A DNA stretch of 43,301 nucleotides from Burkholderiaceae bacterium (lineage in GTDB: Bacteria > Pseudomonadota > Gammaproteobacteria > Burkholderiales > Burkholderiaceae_C), in NCBI GenBank assembly GCA_023954035.1, contig JAMLIT010000031.1, forward strand, positions 1 to 43,301. Reading direction: 5' to 3'. Positions 7,407 to 20,583 of this stretch are shown one piece after another; the stretch's first letter is position 1; every line of letters begins with the position of its first letter. The notes beneath the pieces are model-generated. The model had not been told where the DNA came from, ran no database searches, and saw only the letters and a list, made by a program, of their open reading frames with translations. The translations under genes and the position numbers were made by a program.

Positions 7407-8669
7407 TCATTCGCCGATGCGGTCGGCCCAGGCCAGGGCCTGGAGGTGCGCGCCGTTGATCTGCGCGCTGCTCAGTCGCAGCGCGGTCGCCGCGGTCTCG
7501 AAGCTCGCTTCGTCGCTGTTCTCGCAGGCCTGCGCCAGTTGCAACAGCGCGCCCAGCGGCCCTTCGCGGCGCAGCAAAGCGTTGGAGACCGGAACGGGCA
7601 CGGTGATGAGGTGCAGGGCGGATTCCATGGGCAAACCCAGCATCGCGTCGAGCAGCGAGAAAATGCCCACGACAAAGGCCTCGTCCGCCATTTCCTGGTC
7701 AAAGATTTCCAGCGCCAGCAGTTCCATCAGCCGTCCGCGCACCACGGCGGTGCTGCCCACGGAAGGCGGCGGCCCGCCATTGCGCGAGAGCGTCAGCAGC
7801 AGCGCGCCCCAGCGAAACAGTTTTTTCAAGCCCAACAACATGACCGCCTGGCGAAACGAGGTGATTTCGCGCGTCAGGCCAAAGCCCGAAGAGTTGATGA
7901 GCCGCATCAGGTTGAAGGCCAGGCCGGCATCCTTTTTCAGCACTTCTTCAATGTCTTCGGTGCTGGCCTGTTTGCGCACCAGGCTGATGAGCTCCAGGAT
8001 GGCTGCCTGCGAGGGCGACACCAGCCGCGTCTGCACCAAGGAGGGCTTGGCAAACCAGTAACCCTGAAACAGGTCGATGCCCTGGCTCGACGCCATGTCG
8101 TACTGCTGCGCCGTCTCCACTTTTTCCGCCACCAGTTCAGCCTGGGAATGGCGCCCGGCGTAGCTGATCAGCACTGCCAACTGGTCGGGCGCCAGAACCG
8201 ACAGGTCCAGCTTGATGTAGTCGGCGAGTGGTAGCCAGGGGGCATAGGCCGATTGCAGGATGGAGTGGTTGAAAGCCAGATGAAAGCCGCGCTCGCGCAG
8301 CGCGGCCAGCATGGGGTAGCGCGCGCTGACCTCTTCGCGGGCCGCATGGCCAAGCGGCGGAATCTCGAGCACCACCTTGTCCGGATCGATCAACTCGAGG
8401 TGCCCGCCGGCGAGGCTTTCGTGGGTGCAGTTCACGAAGATCAGTGTGCTGCCCACCAGGTCTTCGGCGCCGGCGTGCGAGAGCGCGGTGAACACCAGCG
8501 CCACGTCCGTAGCGGCGGTGTGACCTGGTCCGGTGCGGGAGCGGTTGAACAGTTCGTAGCCAACCACCGCTTGCTGCGAATTGACGATGGCCTGGCGCGC
8601 GATCATGGCCACGGAAGAATCCTTGGCCGGGGGCGGCATCGGTGGCACAGGGGAGGGCAGACTGGACAT
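7407..8669 (-). CDS. EAL-HDOD signalling protein (degenerate EAL), copy 2
   Basis: A 420-aa paralogue of the gene just downstream, with the same order of a degenerate EAL half (YELFNRS in place of EAL, no DDFGTG loop) and an HDOD half. Identity is high around FVNCTHESLAGGHLEL, FQGYWFAKPSLVQ and LGLKKLFRWGALLLT, so the pair arose by tandem duplication. The start at 8669 is chosen because the domain begins soon after it; an open frame continues to 8825 but through sequence with no similarity to copy 1. The proline-rich N-terminal 15 residues differ between the copies. The function is likely regulatory; the output partner is not visible. Confidence 0.85.
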   Translation of the reverse strand: MSSLPSPVPPMPPPAKDSSVAMIARQAIVNSQQAVVGYELFNRSRTGPGHTAATDVALVFTALSHAGAEDLVGSTLIFVNCTHESLAGGHLELIDPDKVVLEIPPLGHAAREEVSARYPMLAALRERGFHLAFNHSILQSAYAPWLPLADYIKLDLSVLAPDQLAVLISYAGRHSQAELVAEKVETAQQYDMASSQGIDLFQGYWFAKPSLVQTRLVSPSQAAILELISLVRKQASTEDIEEVLKKDAGLAFNLMRLINSSGFGLTREITSFRQAVMLLGLKKLFRWGALLLTLSRNGGPPPSVGSTAVVRGRLMELLALEIFDQEMADEAFVVGIFSLLDAMLGLPMESALHLITVPVPVSNALLRREGPLGALLQLAQACENSDEASFETAATALRLSSAQINGAHLQALAWADRIGE

Positions 8670-8752
8670 TGTTGCGGGCGCTTGCGATGGGGCAAGCTCA
8701 AATCGGATCGCCTCGGCCCGCCGGGCCGTGACCAAGGGTTGCAGGATAAATT

Positions 8753-9601
8753 CTAGGAGCTTGTCGGACCTGGAAATGAGGAAGCATTGGGCGCATGCGA
8801 TGCATTTTCTCCATACGCGAGCCATGCCAGTTCGGTTTCGCTAAAGCCCGCACGGCGTCGGGCCTCGAGATTGTGCGGCGGCTTGGGCTGCGGCGCTTCA
8901 TGGCGCTGCACCAGCACAGTGTAGTGGGCCTCGGCGTTCAGTCCGGCGCGTTCACACAGCCAGCGATACCAGTGGTTACCAATTGCCACGTGGCCGACTT
9001 CGTCGCGCAGGATGGTCTCCAGAATGTCCGCTGCCGCAAGCGCATCGGCGGCGCCCGTCTGGCGCAGCTTGCGCTGAATCAGCGGCGTGGCATCCAGGCC
9101 CCGCGCCTCCAGGGTGCGCGGCACGAGCGCCATGCGGGCCAACACGTCGCCACCGGTTTTCTCGCACATGGTCCATAGCCCCTGGTGGGCGGGGAAGTCG
9201 CCGTAGTCGTATCCCTGGCTGCGCAGATGGTCACGCAGCAGGCAAAAGTGCCGAGCTTCTTCTGCAGCAACGCGCAGCCAGTCGAGGTAGTACTGCCGAG
9301 GCATGCCGCAGAAGCGCCAGACGGCGTCGAGCGCCAGGTTGATCGCGTTGAACTCGATGTGGGCTATGGCATGCAGCAGCACGGCGCGCCCGATGCGCGT
9401 GGCAGGTGAGCGCCTTGCCACCTGGTGGTGTGCCAGGAGTTCGGGCCGCTTCGGGCGGCCGGGCAGGTCGGGCGGCGCGTCAAGGGTCCCTGATGCTATG
9501 GAAAAAGAAGCGGCGCGCGCTTGCAGATCAAGCGTCAGTGCCACTTTTTGGTCTGGATCGCAAAGGCGCAGTGCTTGCAGTGCGTGGTGTCGAAGTTCCA
9601 T
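8753..9601 (-). CDS. DUF455 ferritin-like domain protein
   Basis: A 282-aa protein of the DUF455 family, common in Burkholderiales. The helical core carries carboxylate/His pairs expected of a ferritin-like di-iron site: [31 protein letters not shown], and [15 protein letters not shown]. The substrate or role is not known to me; some relatives sit next to tRNA or oxidative-stress genes. The ATG at 9601 is preferred because it lies directly behind a -10-like TACAAT on this strand; the open frame extends further upstream only into the divergent carbonic anhydrase gene. It is divergent from that gene over a palindromic promoter core. Confidence 0.82.
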   Translation of the reverse strand: MELRHHALQALRLCDPDQKVALTLDLQARAASFSIASGTLDAPPDLPGRPKRPELLAHHQVARRSPATRIGRAVLLHAIAHIEFNAINLALDAVWRFCGMPRQYYLDWLRVAAEEARHFCLLRDHLRSQGYDYGDFPAHQGLWTMCEKTGGDVLARMALVPRTLEARGLDATPLIQRKLRQTGAADALAAADILETILRDEVGHVAIGNHWYRWLCERAGLNAEAHYTVLVQRHEAPQPKPPHNLEARRRAGFSETELAWLAYGENASHAPNASSFPGPTSS

Positions 9602-9603
9602 CC

Positions 9604-9615
9604 CTACAATTGTAG
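9604..9615. promoter_or_regulatory. Palindromic divergent -10 element
   Basis: CTACAATTGTAG is a perfect 12-bp palindrome, so both strands read TACAAT. On the minus strand the box is 9609-9614 and ends 7 bases before the ATG of the DUF455 gene (leaderless). On the plus strand the box is 9605-9610 and would give a leader of about 45 bases to the carbonic anhydrase gene, which does have a GGAAG ribosome-binding region. Confidence 0.55.
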
Positions 9616-9661
9616 AAAGCACTCCGGAGCCGTTTTCGGAGGCAGGACACGGGAAGACAGC

Positions 9662-10192
9662 ATGGCAGTCTATGCATTGGACGGCGCAGAGCCGCAGTTG
9701 GCGCCGGGCGCCTGGGTGGCGGACAGCGCACAGGTGATGGGCGCGGTGACGCTGGGCGAGAACGCCAGCGTGTGGTTTGCCACCGTGGTGCGCGGCGATA
9801 CCGAGAGCATCACCATTGGCGCGGGGTCGAACGTGCAGGACGCGAGCGTGCTGCACGCCGATTTTGGCCAGCCGCTGGTGATTGGCGAGCGCGTGACCGT
9901 GGGCCATAAGGTCATGCTGCACGGCTGCTCCATTGGCGACGAGAGCCTGATCGGCATTGGAGCGGTCGTGCTCAACGGCGCGAAGATCGGCAAGAACTGC
10001 CTGGTGGGCGCAGGCGCCCTGGTCACCGAGGGCAAGGAATTTCCCGACGGCTCGATGATTCTGGGCAGCCCTGCCAAGGTGGTGCGCCAGCTCACGCCCG
10101 AGCAGATGGAAGGGCTGCGTTGGAGCGCCCAGCACTATGTCGACAACGCGCGCCGTTTCCAGGCCGGGCTGCGACGCATCGAGCAGGACTGA
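9662..10192 (+). CDS. Gamma-class carbonic anhydrase family protein
   Basis: A 176-aa left-handed beta-helix protein with hexapeptide repeats throughout (for example [18 protein letters not shown] and [20 protein letters not shown]). The zinc-binding His positions of gamma-carbonic anhydrases can be seen in LHADFG and in [10 protein letters not shown], where the two His are five residues apart as in the family. Residues VRGD and the [10 protein letters not shown]-terminal motif are typical. It may hydrate CO2 or bind a metal without strong activity, as many bacterial YrdA-type relatives do. The ATG at 9662 follows GGAAG by about 7 bases. hslO follows after 6 bases, so the two form an operon. 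Confidence 0.9.
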   Translation: MAVYALDGAEPQLAPGAWVADSAQVMGAVTLGENASVWFATVVRGDTESITIGAGSNVQDASVLHADFGQPLVIGERVTVGHKVMLHGCSIGDESLIGIGAVVLNGAKIGKNCLVGAGALVTEGKEFPDGSMILGSPAKVVRQLTPEQMEGLRWSAQHYVDNARRFQAGLRRIEQD

Positions 10193-10198
10193 TCCCCG

Positions 10199-11182
10199 GT
10201 GTCGGAACTGCACAAATTCATTTTCGAGGGCCTGCCGGTGCGCGGCGCCATCGTGCGCCTCACGGGTGCCTGGCAGGAGATGCTGGCGCGCCGCGCCGCC
10301 AACACCACCAGTGGCGCCTACCCGGTGCCCGTGCGCGAACTGTTGGGCGAGATGGCGGCGGCGGGCGTGCTGATGCAGTCGTCCATCAAGTTCAACGGGG
10401 CACTGGTGCTACAGATTTTTGGTGACGGGCCGCTGCGCCTGGCGGTGGCCGAGGTGCAGTCCGATTTGTCGCTGCGTGCCACGGCCGCGCTCACCGGCCC
10501 GGTGCACGAAGGCGCCACGCTGGCCGCCATGGTCAACCTGGCTGGAGGCGGGCGCTGCGCGATCACGCTCGATCCGCAGGACAAGTTCCCGGGGCAGCAG
10601 CCTTACCAGGGCGTGGTGCCTTTGGTAGACGCGCACGATCGGCCGCTCTCAAGCATGAGCGAGGTACTGGCCCACTACATGCGCCAGTCCGAACAGCTGG
10701 AAGCGACGCTGGTGCTGGCGGCCGACGACCAGGTGGCCGCAGGCCTGCTGATCCAGCGCATGCCGGTGCAGGGCGAAGCCAACCTGGCCGGCAGTTCGGG
10801 CGAGTCGGCGGCCCACGGCACCGACGAGGACTACAACCGCATCGCGACGCTGGCGGCAAGCCTGACGCGCGAGGAGCTGCTGGCGCTGGACGTCGACGCG
10901 ATTCTTCGCCGCCTGTTCTGGGAAGAACATCTGGCGCGGTTTGTTCCGCAGGCGGGTGCACAGGGCCCGCGCTTTGCCTGCTCGTGCAGCCGCGAGCGCG
11001 TGGGCCGCATGCTGGAGACGCTGGGGCGCGCAGAGGCCGAGAGTATCCTGGCCGAGCAGGGTCAGATCGAAGTGGCCTGTGAATACTGCGGCCAGCAGTA
11101 CCGTTTTGACGCGGTGGATGCCGCGCAGATTTTTGTTGCTGCCCCCGTGCAGCAGCCGCCAGGGCCTGCGAGCTTGCAATAG
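10199..11182 (+). CDS. hslO: Redox-regulated chaperone Hsp33
   Basis: A 327-aa chaperone that is activated by oxidation and unfolding and prevents protein aggregation in the cytoplasm. The N-terminal Hsp33 fold begins with KFIFEGLPVRGAIVRLTGAW-type sequence, and the zinc switch is present at the C-terminus as CxC (FACSCSRERV) and CxxC (CEYCGQQYRFD). It starts with GTG at 10199, six bases after the stop of the carbonic anhydrase gene, without a strong Shine-Dalgarno sequence, which suggests translational coupling. It ends facing ftsB, with a palindromic repeat between them. Confidence 0.95.
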   Translation: MSELHKFIFEGLPVRGAIVRLTGAWQEMLARRAANTTSGAYPVPVRELLGEMAAAGVLMQSSIKFNGALVLQIFGDGPLRLAVAEVQSDLSLRATAALTGPVHEGATLAAMVNLAGGGRCAITLDPQDKFPGQQPYQGVVPLVDAHDRPLSSMSEVLAHYMRQSEQLEATLVLAADDQVAAGLLIQRMPVQGEANLAGSSGESAAHGTDEDYNRIATLAASLTREELLALDVDAILRRLFWEEHLARFVPQAGAQGPRFACSCSRERVGRMLETLGRAEAESILAEQGQIEVACEYCGQQYRFDAVDAAQIFVAAPVQQPPGPASLQ

Positions 11183-11210
11183 CAGGGCCTCTGTCACAGC
11201 ACAAAATATA

Positions 11211-11270
11211 AATAAAAATAGCTTCTAGCGCTTACCCAGTAAGCGTTGATAGCTATATTTTTGATAGTGA
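11211..11270 (+). repeat. Palindromic AGCGCTTA repeat, copy b
   Basis: This copy is close to a perfect hairpin from 11218 to 11256: outer arms ATAGCT and AGCTAT, inner arms AGCGCTTAC and GTAAGCGTT, three-base loop. It is bordered by AAAATA on the left and ATATTTTTG on the right. It sits between the convergent hslO and ftsB genes and could act as a terminator for both. Confidence 0.85.
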
Positions 11271-11294
11271 CCTGCAGGATGCTGCGCTGATTTT

Positions 11295-11570
11295 TCAGGG
11301 CAGGTACTGCACAAAAATCTCGTCGGGCTTGACCATGCCCAGCTCGCTGCGCGCCTTTTCTTCCACCATGTCCAGGCCTTCGCGCAAGTCCTGCACCTCG
11401 GAGGCCAGGCGCTGGTTGGATTCTGCCGCCGCTTCGTTGGCGTCGTTCTGTTGGCGCAGTTGCTGCTGCATGGCGGCGACGCGCGGAAGACTGCCCCGGC
11501 CCAGCCACAACTGCCCCTGCAGCGCAGCCAAGAGCGCGATGAGCACCACCGTGACGATGCGTGAGCCCAT
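11295..11570 (-). CDS. ftsB: Cell division protein FtsB
   Basis: A 91-aa bitopic membrane protein of the septum initiator (DivIC/FtsB) family. It has a short N-terminal cytoplasmic tail, one transmembrane helix (VTVVLIALLAALQGQLWLG, about residues 6-24) and a periplasmic coiled coil rich in Gln, Asn and Glu (AMQQQLRQQNDANEAAAES), then the conserved VEEKARSELGMVKPDEIFVQ motif. It forms a complex with FtsL and FtsQ in the divisome. It lies 27 bases downstream of eno, the same eno-ftsB order found in many proteobacteria. Confidence 0.94.
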   Translation of the reverse strand: MGSRIVTVVLIALLAALQGQLWLGRGSLPRVAAMQQQLRQQNDANEAAAESNQRLASEVQDLREGLDMVEEKARSELGMVKPDEIFVQYLP

Positions 11571-11597
11571 GGCGTGGCCTGCGACCGGAGTGCGGCT

Positions 11598-12902
<1,305 letters not shown>

Positions 12903-12905
12903 TTA

Positions 12906-12958
12906 AGTCAAATTGGCTGCCAGCGCTTATTTGGTCAGCGTTGGAAGCTATGAATAGA
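12906..12958 (+). repeat. Palindromic AGCGCTTA repeat, copy c (degenerate)
   Basis: AGCGCTTATTTGGTCAGCG followed by AGCTAT matches the repeat core with several changes (one arm reads CAGCGTT). It lies between the DUF1330 gene and eno and could weaken read-through or feed eno separately. Confidence 0.65.
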
Positions 12959-12968
12959 GAAGCAATCC

Positions 12969-13259
12969 TCAGACGCCTTCGACACAGATCATGCGCATCA
13001 CGGCAGCGCCGGCGCGGGCTTCCTTGGCTCTCTGGTATTCGGGGGTATCGTAGAAAGCGCGGGCGGCTTCGAAGCTGGGGAATTTCAGCACCACCGTGCG
13101 CCCGGGATTCCAGTCGCCTTCCAGCACTTCTACCCTGCCACCGCGAATGCACACCTCCGCACCGTGGACGCGCATGGCTTCGCTGCTCCATTTTTTGTAC
13201 TCTTCGTACTGCTCGGGGTTGGTCACCTCGACCGAGGCAATGATGTAGCCACTGGCCAT
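12969..13259 (-). CDS. DUF1330 domain protein
   Basis: A 96-aa protein of the DUF1330 family, a small dimeric alpha-beta barrel fold. The family pattern GYIIASVEVTNPEQYEEYKK, then GGRVEVLEGDWNPGRTVVLKFPS and ARAFYDTPEYQRAK, is complete. No enzyme activity is established for the family. I use the ATG at 13259, which has GGAG seven bases upstream; a TTG at 13265 would add two residues and overlap the kdsA stop. It lies immediately downstream of kdsA on the same strand and is most likely translated from the pyrG-kdsA transcript. Confidence 0.88.
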   Translation of the reverse strand: MASGYIIASVEVTNPEQYEEYKKWSSEAMRVHGAEVCIRGGRVEVLEGDWNPGRTVVLKFPSFEAARAFYDTPEYQRAKEARAGAAVMRMICVEGV

Positions 13260-13261
13260 AC

Positions 13262-17126
<3,865 letters not shown>

Positions 17127-17130
17127 CGCC

Positions 17131-17595
17131 ATGAACCCGTCTCCCACGAAAAGCGAATGGGATACCCCCAAGGATGGGGACTTTGCGCGCTACGTCGAGC
17201 GGCTGACGGCCGCCCACACGGTGGCCTTGCCGGAGGAGCCCGGCCGCGTCCCGCATGTCGGCGAGGCGCGGACACGCTCCAGAACCGTGGTCACAAACCT
17301 CAGCGGTCCCGAGGAGCGTTCGCCCAAGGCGTCCTCCTTCGCCGCACTCACGGTTGTGCAGGTGGGGCTCTTTTTGTTGGCTGCCGTGCAGTTCGGCTTG
17401 CTGATCATCGCAGGCCTGGGCTCGCTGGCCGGCGTTGCCGCGGCAGTGCTTGCCTGGTGGCTGGTGGGCCGATGGAAGGCTTTGCTTGGCGGGTCGCGGC
17501 AGGGGGCCGGCGTGTCCAAGGCGTCTCTTGCCGCGCTGCAACGTGAACTGCAGGCCCTGGCCAAAGAAAAGACCCGGCAGTCTGCGCGCAAATGA
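17131..17595 (+). CDS. Hypothetical membrane protein between coaBC and dut
   Basis: A 154-aa protein not assigned to a family. The N-terminal 75 residues are polar and charged. Two hydrophobic helices follow (about residues 75-92, [18 protein letters not shown], and 93-112, with [15 protein letters not shown]), and the C-terminal 40 residues are basic. It is preceded by GGAG seven bases before the ATG. It lies 4 bases after coaBC and its stop overlaps the dut ATG by 4 bases, so it is a tightly packed member of the coaBC-dut operon. A membrane role is all that can be inferred. Confidence 0.75.
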   Translation: MNPSPTKSEWDTPKDGDFARYVERLTAAHTVALPEEPGRVPHVGEARTRSRTVVTNLSGPEERSPKASSFAALTVVQVGLFLLAAVQFGLLIIAGLGSLAGVAAAVLAWWLVGRWKALLGGSRQGAGVSKASLAALQRELQALAKEKTRQSARK

Positions 17596-18038
17596 ATATC
17601 GACATCAAGGTGCTGGACGAACGCATGGCCGCCGCCTTGCCGACCTATGCCACTCCTGGCAGCGCGGGGCTCGATTTGCGTGCCTGCCTGGTCGATGCGC
17701 TCACCCTGGCGCCCGGCGCTTGCGAAATGGTGGGCACCGGCCTGGCGATTCACCTGGCCGACGCCGGCTATGCGGCCTTGATTCTTCCTCGCTCGGGGCT
17801 CGGTCACCGGCACGGCATTGTGCTCGGCAATCTTGTGGGCCTGATCGACAGCGACTACCAGGGCGAACTCAAGCTCAGCGTCTGGAACCGCAGCGCCGAA
17901 CCCTTCGTGGTTTCGCCGATGGACCGCTTGGCGCAACTGGTGGTCGTGCCCGTGGTGCAGGCGCGGTTCAACCTGGTTGCCTCGTTTGCGCCGAGTGCGC
18001 GCGGCGAGAGGGGCTACGGCTCGACTGGGCAAGGCTGA
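17592..18038 (+). CDS. dut: Deoxyuridine 5'-triphosphate nucleotidohydrolase
   Basis: A 148-aa trimeric dUTPase that hydrolyses dUTP to dUMP, keeping uracil out of DNA and feeding thymidylate synthesis. All five motifs are visible: [11 protein letters not shown] (1), [11 protein letters not shown] (2), [16 protein letters not shown] (3), [10 protein letters not shown] (4) and the C-terminal [10 protein letters not shown] (5). It overlaps the preceding gene by 4 bases (ATGA). No terminator is obvious in the 172 bases that follow. Confidence 0.96.
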   Translation: MNIDIKVLDERMAAALPTYATPGSAGLDLRACLVDALTLAPGACEMVGTGLAIHLADAGYAALILPRSGLGHRHGIVLGNLVGLIDSDYQGELKLSVWNRSAEPFVVSPMDRLAQLVVVPVVQARFNLVASFAPSARGERGYGSTGQG

Positions 18039-18210
18039 GTTCATGCGTAGGTGCCCCGTAGGTGCCCACTGGCAGGCTCGCAGCGTGCTGGCTGACGCGC
18101 GCCCCATGCCTCGCCCTTCAACCACCGCAAAGCTTTGTGATTCCAATGGTTCTTCATTCCATGCTCGGCTTGTACCGGCCGAGCGCGATCAGACTATTCA
18201 GGAGAAAAGC

Positions 18211-18699
18211 ATGAAAATTTCCAGCTTGCAGCGACCGGCATTTGCGCTGGCCAGCGCTGTTTTGGCCCTCGGCCTGACCGCCTGCGCAGCGCCACGATCG
18301 GACTATCCTGTCGGTGGCTACCAGCAGGGTGCCTACTCTGCTCCCGAACGCGGCGTGGAATATGGGCGGGTGACGAACATTTATCAACTTCAAAGCCAGG
18401 GCTCGGGCAGAACCTCGGGCGCTGGCGCGGTGATCGGCGCCGTCGTGGGAGGCGTGCTGGGGCACCAGATTGGAGGTGGGAGCGGAAGAACGCTCGCCAC
18501 CGCGGCCGGTGCAGTGGGCGGAGCGGTCGCAGGCAACGCCATCGAAGAGCGCAACAGCGCGGGCGGCCGTGCCAATGGCTACCGCATCGTGATCCGCCTG
18601 GACCAGGGCGGGCAGCGCGACTACGACGTCAGTTCGCCGGGCGACTTGCGCGTGGGCGATCGGGTACGCATGGTCAACGGCCAGATCTCGCGGTACTGA
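18211..18699 (+). CDS. Glycine-zipper 2TM lipoprotein (SlyB-like)
   Basis: A 162-aa lipoprotein with a signal segment ending in LTAC (Cys about residue 25), a Tyr/Gly-rich stretch, then a glycine zipper (GAGAVIGAVVGGVLGHQIGG and GAVGGAVAGNAI) and a C-terminal domain that includes YRIVIRLDQGG and RVGDRVRMVNGQI. This is the SlyB/Pal-related outer membrane architecture. The ATG at 18211 has AGGAGA upstream. The 172-base gap before it holds a tandem GTAGGTGCCC pair (about 18046-18066) and a short GCTCGGC/GCCGAGC hairpin at 18163-18184 of unknown significance. It converges on the SlyD-like gene with 8 bases between stops. Confidence 0.85.
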   Translation: MKISSLQRPAFALASAVLALGLTACAAPRSDYPVGGYQQGAYSAPERGVEYGRVTNIYQLQSQGSGRTSGAGAVIGAVVGGVLGHQIGGGSGRTLATAAGAVGGAVAGNAIEERNSAGGRANGYRIVIRLDQGGQRDYDVSSPGDLRVGDRVRMVNGQISRY

Positions 18700-18707
18700 C
18701 CGCGCAC

Positions 18708-19232
18708 CTACTGGAGTGTGCGGCTGGCCGGCCCCTGGGCATGCACCCGAAAAAAGCCGGTGCCCGCACTCCCGCGTTCCACCTCGTCTTCGCTCGCAGG
18801 CCGCACCGCATGCACTTGTAGATGCAGGCGCAAGGCGATGCCTGCAAGCGGATGGTTGCCGTCCAGCACCACGTGTTCGGGATAGATCTGCGAGACGGTA
18901 TACAAGCCCTCGCGTCGCGCGTCCGCGCTGACGCCCGCGGGCAGGGCCGTGCCCTCGAAGCTCATGCCTTCTTCAATTCCTTCGGGAAACACGGCGAGGG
19001 GCTCGAGAAAGAGCAATTCCTCATCAAAATCGCCAAAGGCTTCCTCGGGCTCAAGATGCAGGTCCAGCTGCGCGCCGGCCGTGTGGCCCTGCAGCGCTTC
19101 CTCGATGCGGGCAAGCAGATCGTTGCCACCGACGAAAAATTCCACGGGGTCGGCAAGCACGTCCAGTTCCTCGCCCAGCGTATCCTTGAGCACCCACGTC
19201 AGGGCGACCACGCATTGGTTTGTAATTTCCAT
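18708..19232 (-). CDS. FKBP-type peptidyl-prolyl cis-trans isomerase, SlyD-like
   Basis: A 174-aa SlyD-family isomerase and chaperone. The FKBP core starts ITNQCVVALTWVLKDTLGEE, is interrupted by an insert-in-flap region (LDLHLEPEEAFGDFDEELLF), and continues with VVLDGNHPLAGIALRLHLQV, the usual SlyD order. The His/Cys-rich metal-binding tail of E. coli SlyD is absent; the C-terminus is short and ordinary. Start chosen at 19232 because the fold begins there; a GTG eight codons upstream is possible. It is divergent from the next gene with a 119-base spacer. Confidence 0.88.
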   Translation of the reverse strand: MEITNQCVVALTWVLKDTLGEELDVLADPVEFFVGGNDLLARIEEALQGHTAGAQLDLHLEPEEAFGDFDEELLFLEPLAVFPEGIEEGMSFEGTALPAGVSADARREGLYTVSQIYPEHVVLDGNHPLAGIALRLHLQVHAVRPASEDEVERGSAGTGFFRVHAQGPASRTLQ

Positions 19233-19351
19233 AGGAGAATTCTCGCATCCCGCCACCCGGCGCGCTTGCGGCAGACCGATTCCTTTGTGCTCTTCGATAG
19301 GTCGAGTCGGTTTGCCGGCTGTGCGGGCAGCCCCGTTTCAAGGAATCGCCG

Positions 19352-19858
19352 ATGGACACCGTAGACCCGCCCCGCCCGCTGCTGGAAGGCCGTTTCGAGG
19401 GGCGCAATGCTTTTGCCGAACTGGTGCGCGACGCGCTCGCCGCTGCCGCACAGGCCGGCTGGCGTGAGCTGATCCTCAGCGACGCGACATTTTTCGATTG
19501 GCCTCTGGGCGAGCGTGCGGTGATCGAATCACTTAACGCTTGGGCGCGCGGCGGACGGCAACTGGGCTTGCTTGCCAAGAGCTATGACGAGGTGGTGCGC
19601 CGCCACCCGCGTTTTGTCGCCTGGCGCGCCACCTGGGGCCACATCATCACCTGCCGCGCCTGTCCGAACGCAGACGCCCTGGATCTGCCCAGCGTCATCT
19701 GGTCGCCTGAGTGGGTGATGCAGCGCCTGGACCCTGTGCGCAGCGTCGGTGTCGCCGGAACCGAACCTGGCCGCCGCGTTGCGACCCGCGAGTTGCTGCG
19801 CGAGTGGATGGAGAACAAAAGCGTTCCGGGTTTTGCCTCGACGACGCTGGGTTTGTAG
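19352..19858 (+). CDS. Conserved hypothetical protein
   Basis: A 168-aa cytoplasmic protein without signal or transmembrane segments. It has a helix-strand pattern with hydrophobic strands such as ELILSDATFFDW and RQLGLLAKSY that resembles one half of a phospholipase-D-like fold, but no HKD motif is present, so catalysis of that type is not supported. Cys at HIITCRAC near the middle is notable. I cannot assign a family with confidence; the DUF7931 group is possible. It is preceded by a purine-poor leader, and a 277-base gap follows before the next gene. Confidence 0.7.
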   Translation: MDTVDPPRPLLEGRFEGRNAFAELVRDALAAAAQAGWRELILSDATFFDWPLGERAVIESLNAWARGGRQLGLLAKSYDEVVRRHPRFVAWRATWGHIITCRACPNADALDLPSVIWSPEWVMQRLDPVRSVGVAGTEPGRRVATRELLREWMENKSVPGFASTTLGL

Positions 19859-20010
19859 CGGCCTGAGGGGCGTCAACCGATGGCCCGCCGGGAGCGTTGT
19901 AGCCAGCGCATGCCGCGTCAGTGCTTGCTGCTCGCCGAGTGGAAAGCGTTGCGAATCGAACACAAATAATTTTTGTCTATTCGTGAAAACCGCAATTGAC
20001 AAACGCTGCC

Positions 20011-20016
20011 TATAAT
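20011..20016 (+). promoter_or_regulatory. TATAAT box upstream of small lipoprotein gene
   Basis: A perfect TATAAT about 120 bases before the ATG at 20136. A TTGACA at 19996 is only 9 bases away and cannot pair with it as a -35. If used, it gives a leader of about 113 bases. Confidence 0.45.
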
Positions 20017-20135
20017 CCGCGCCAGAGTGAATTCTTGCGCTGTCGCAATCAACTCTTCCAAAGCGAAGCCGAGCTGCAAGAGGCTGGACGTTTTGGCACT
20101 TTCTGGTCTATCACTGTCCCCTGAGGAGAACTGCA

Positions 20136-20402
20136 ATGAACAAGTCTTTCGTTATCGCTTCGTTGATCGCCGCCGCCGCTCTGGCTGCTTGTGGCAAGAA
20201 GGAAGAGCCCGCTCCCGCGCCGGCTCCGGCCCCGGTGGAAACCCCTGCAGCAGCACCTGCACTCACTGCAGCGCCTGCCGCCCCCGCATCCGAAGCGGCA
20301 GCGCCGGCAGCGCCCGCGTCTGCGGCTGCGTCCGGTTCCGCCGATGCCGCCAAGGCTGCTGCGGACGCAGCAGCAAGCACCGCGGCATCTGCAGCCAAGT
20401 AA
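20136..20402 (+). CDS. Small Ala/Pro-rich lipoprotein
   Basis: An 88-aa lipoprotein: hydrophobic signal (residues 1-18), lipobox LAAC with Cys19, then GKKEEPAPAPAPAPVETPAA and a long low-complexity Ala/Pro/Ser stretch ending in AASAAK. Apart from the lipid anchor it has no fold that can be recognised. The start follows GGAGAA by about 6 bases. It is a single-gene unit: its own -10-like TATAAT lies upstream and a strong intrinsic terminator follows. Such proteins are abundant surface or periplasmic spacers in related bacteria, but the function here is unknown. Confidence 0.75.
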   Translation: MNKSFVIASLIAAAALAACGKKEEPAPAPAPAPVETPAAAPALTAAPAAPASEAAAPAAPASAAASGSADAAKAAADAAASTAASAAK

Positions 20403-20450
20403 GAAAGCATCGAGCCAGCGCGCAAACGCTGCGCGCCGGACTGCATGCCC

Positions 20451-20481
20451 AAGCCCCGCGCGTTCGCCCGGGGCTTTTTTG
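20451..20481 (+). terminator. Rho-independent terminator after the small lipoprotein gene
   Basis: AAGCCCCG pairs with CGGGGCTT and is followed by a run of T. The rest of the gap to 20583 holds nothing I can name. Confidence 0.85.
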
Positions 20482-20583
20482 TGGATTCTTGGGCGGCATC
20501 AGCGGGCGACCGCAAGCCAGGGCGTGCCGCCGAAGCGGCGATCGTGATCGCGTCGGCTTCTCATCCGAGCGATCGCGGTCTTC

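Noticed and set aside
18163-18184. GCTCGGC/GCCGAGC hairpin before the glycine-zipper lipoprotein gene
   Set aside because: Short stem without a T run and no known RNA family; kept only as a remark in the gene entry.
19996-20001. TTGACA as a -35 box
   Set aside because: Only 9 bases separate it from TATAAT at 20011, too few for a sigma-70 promoter.
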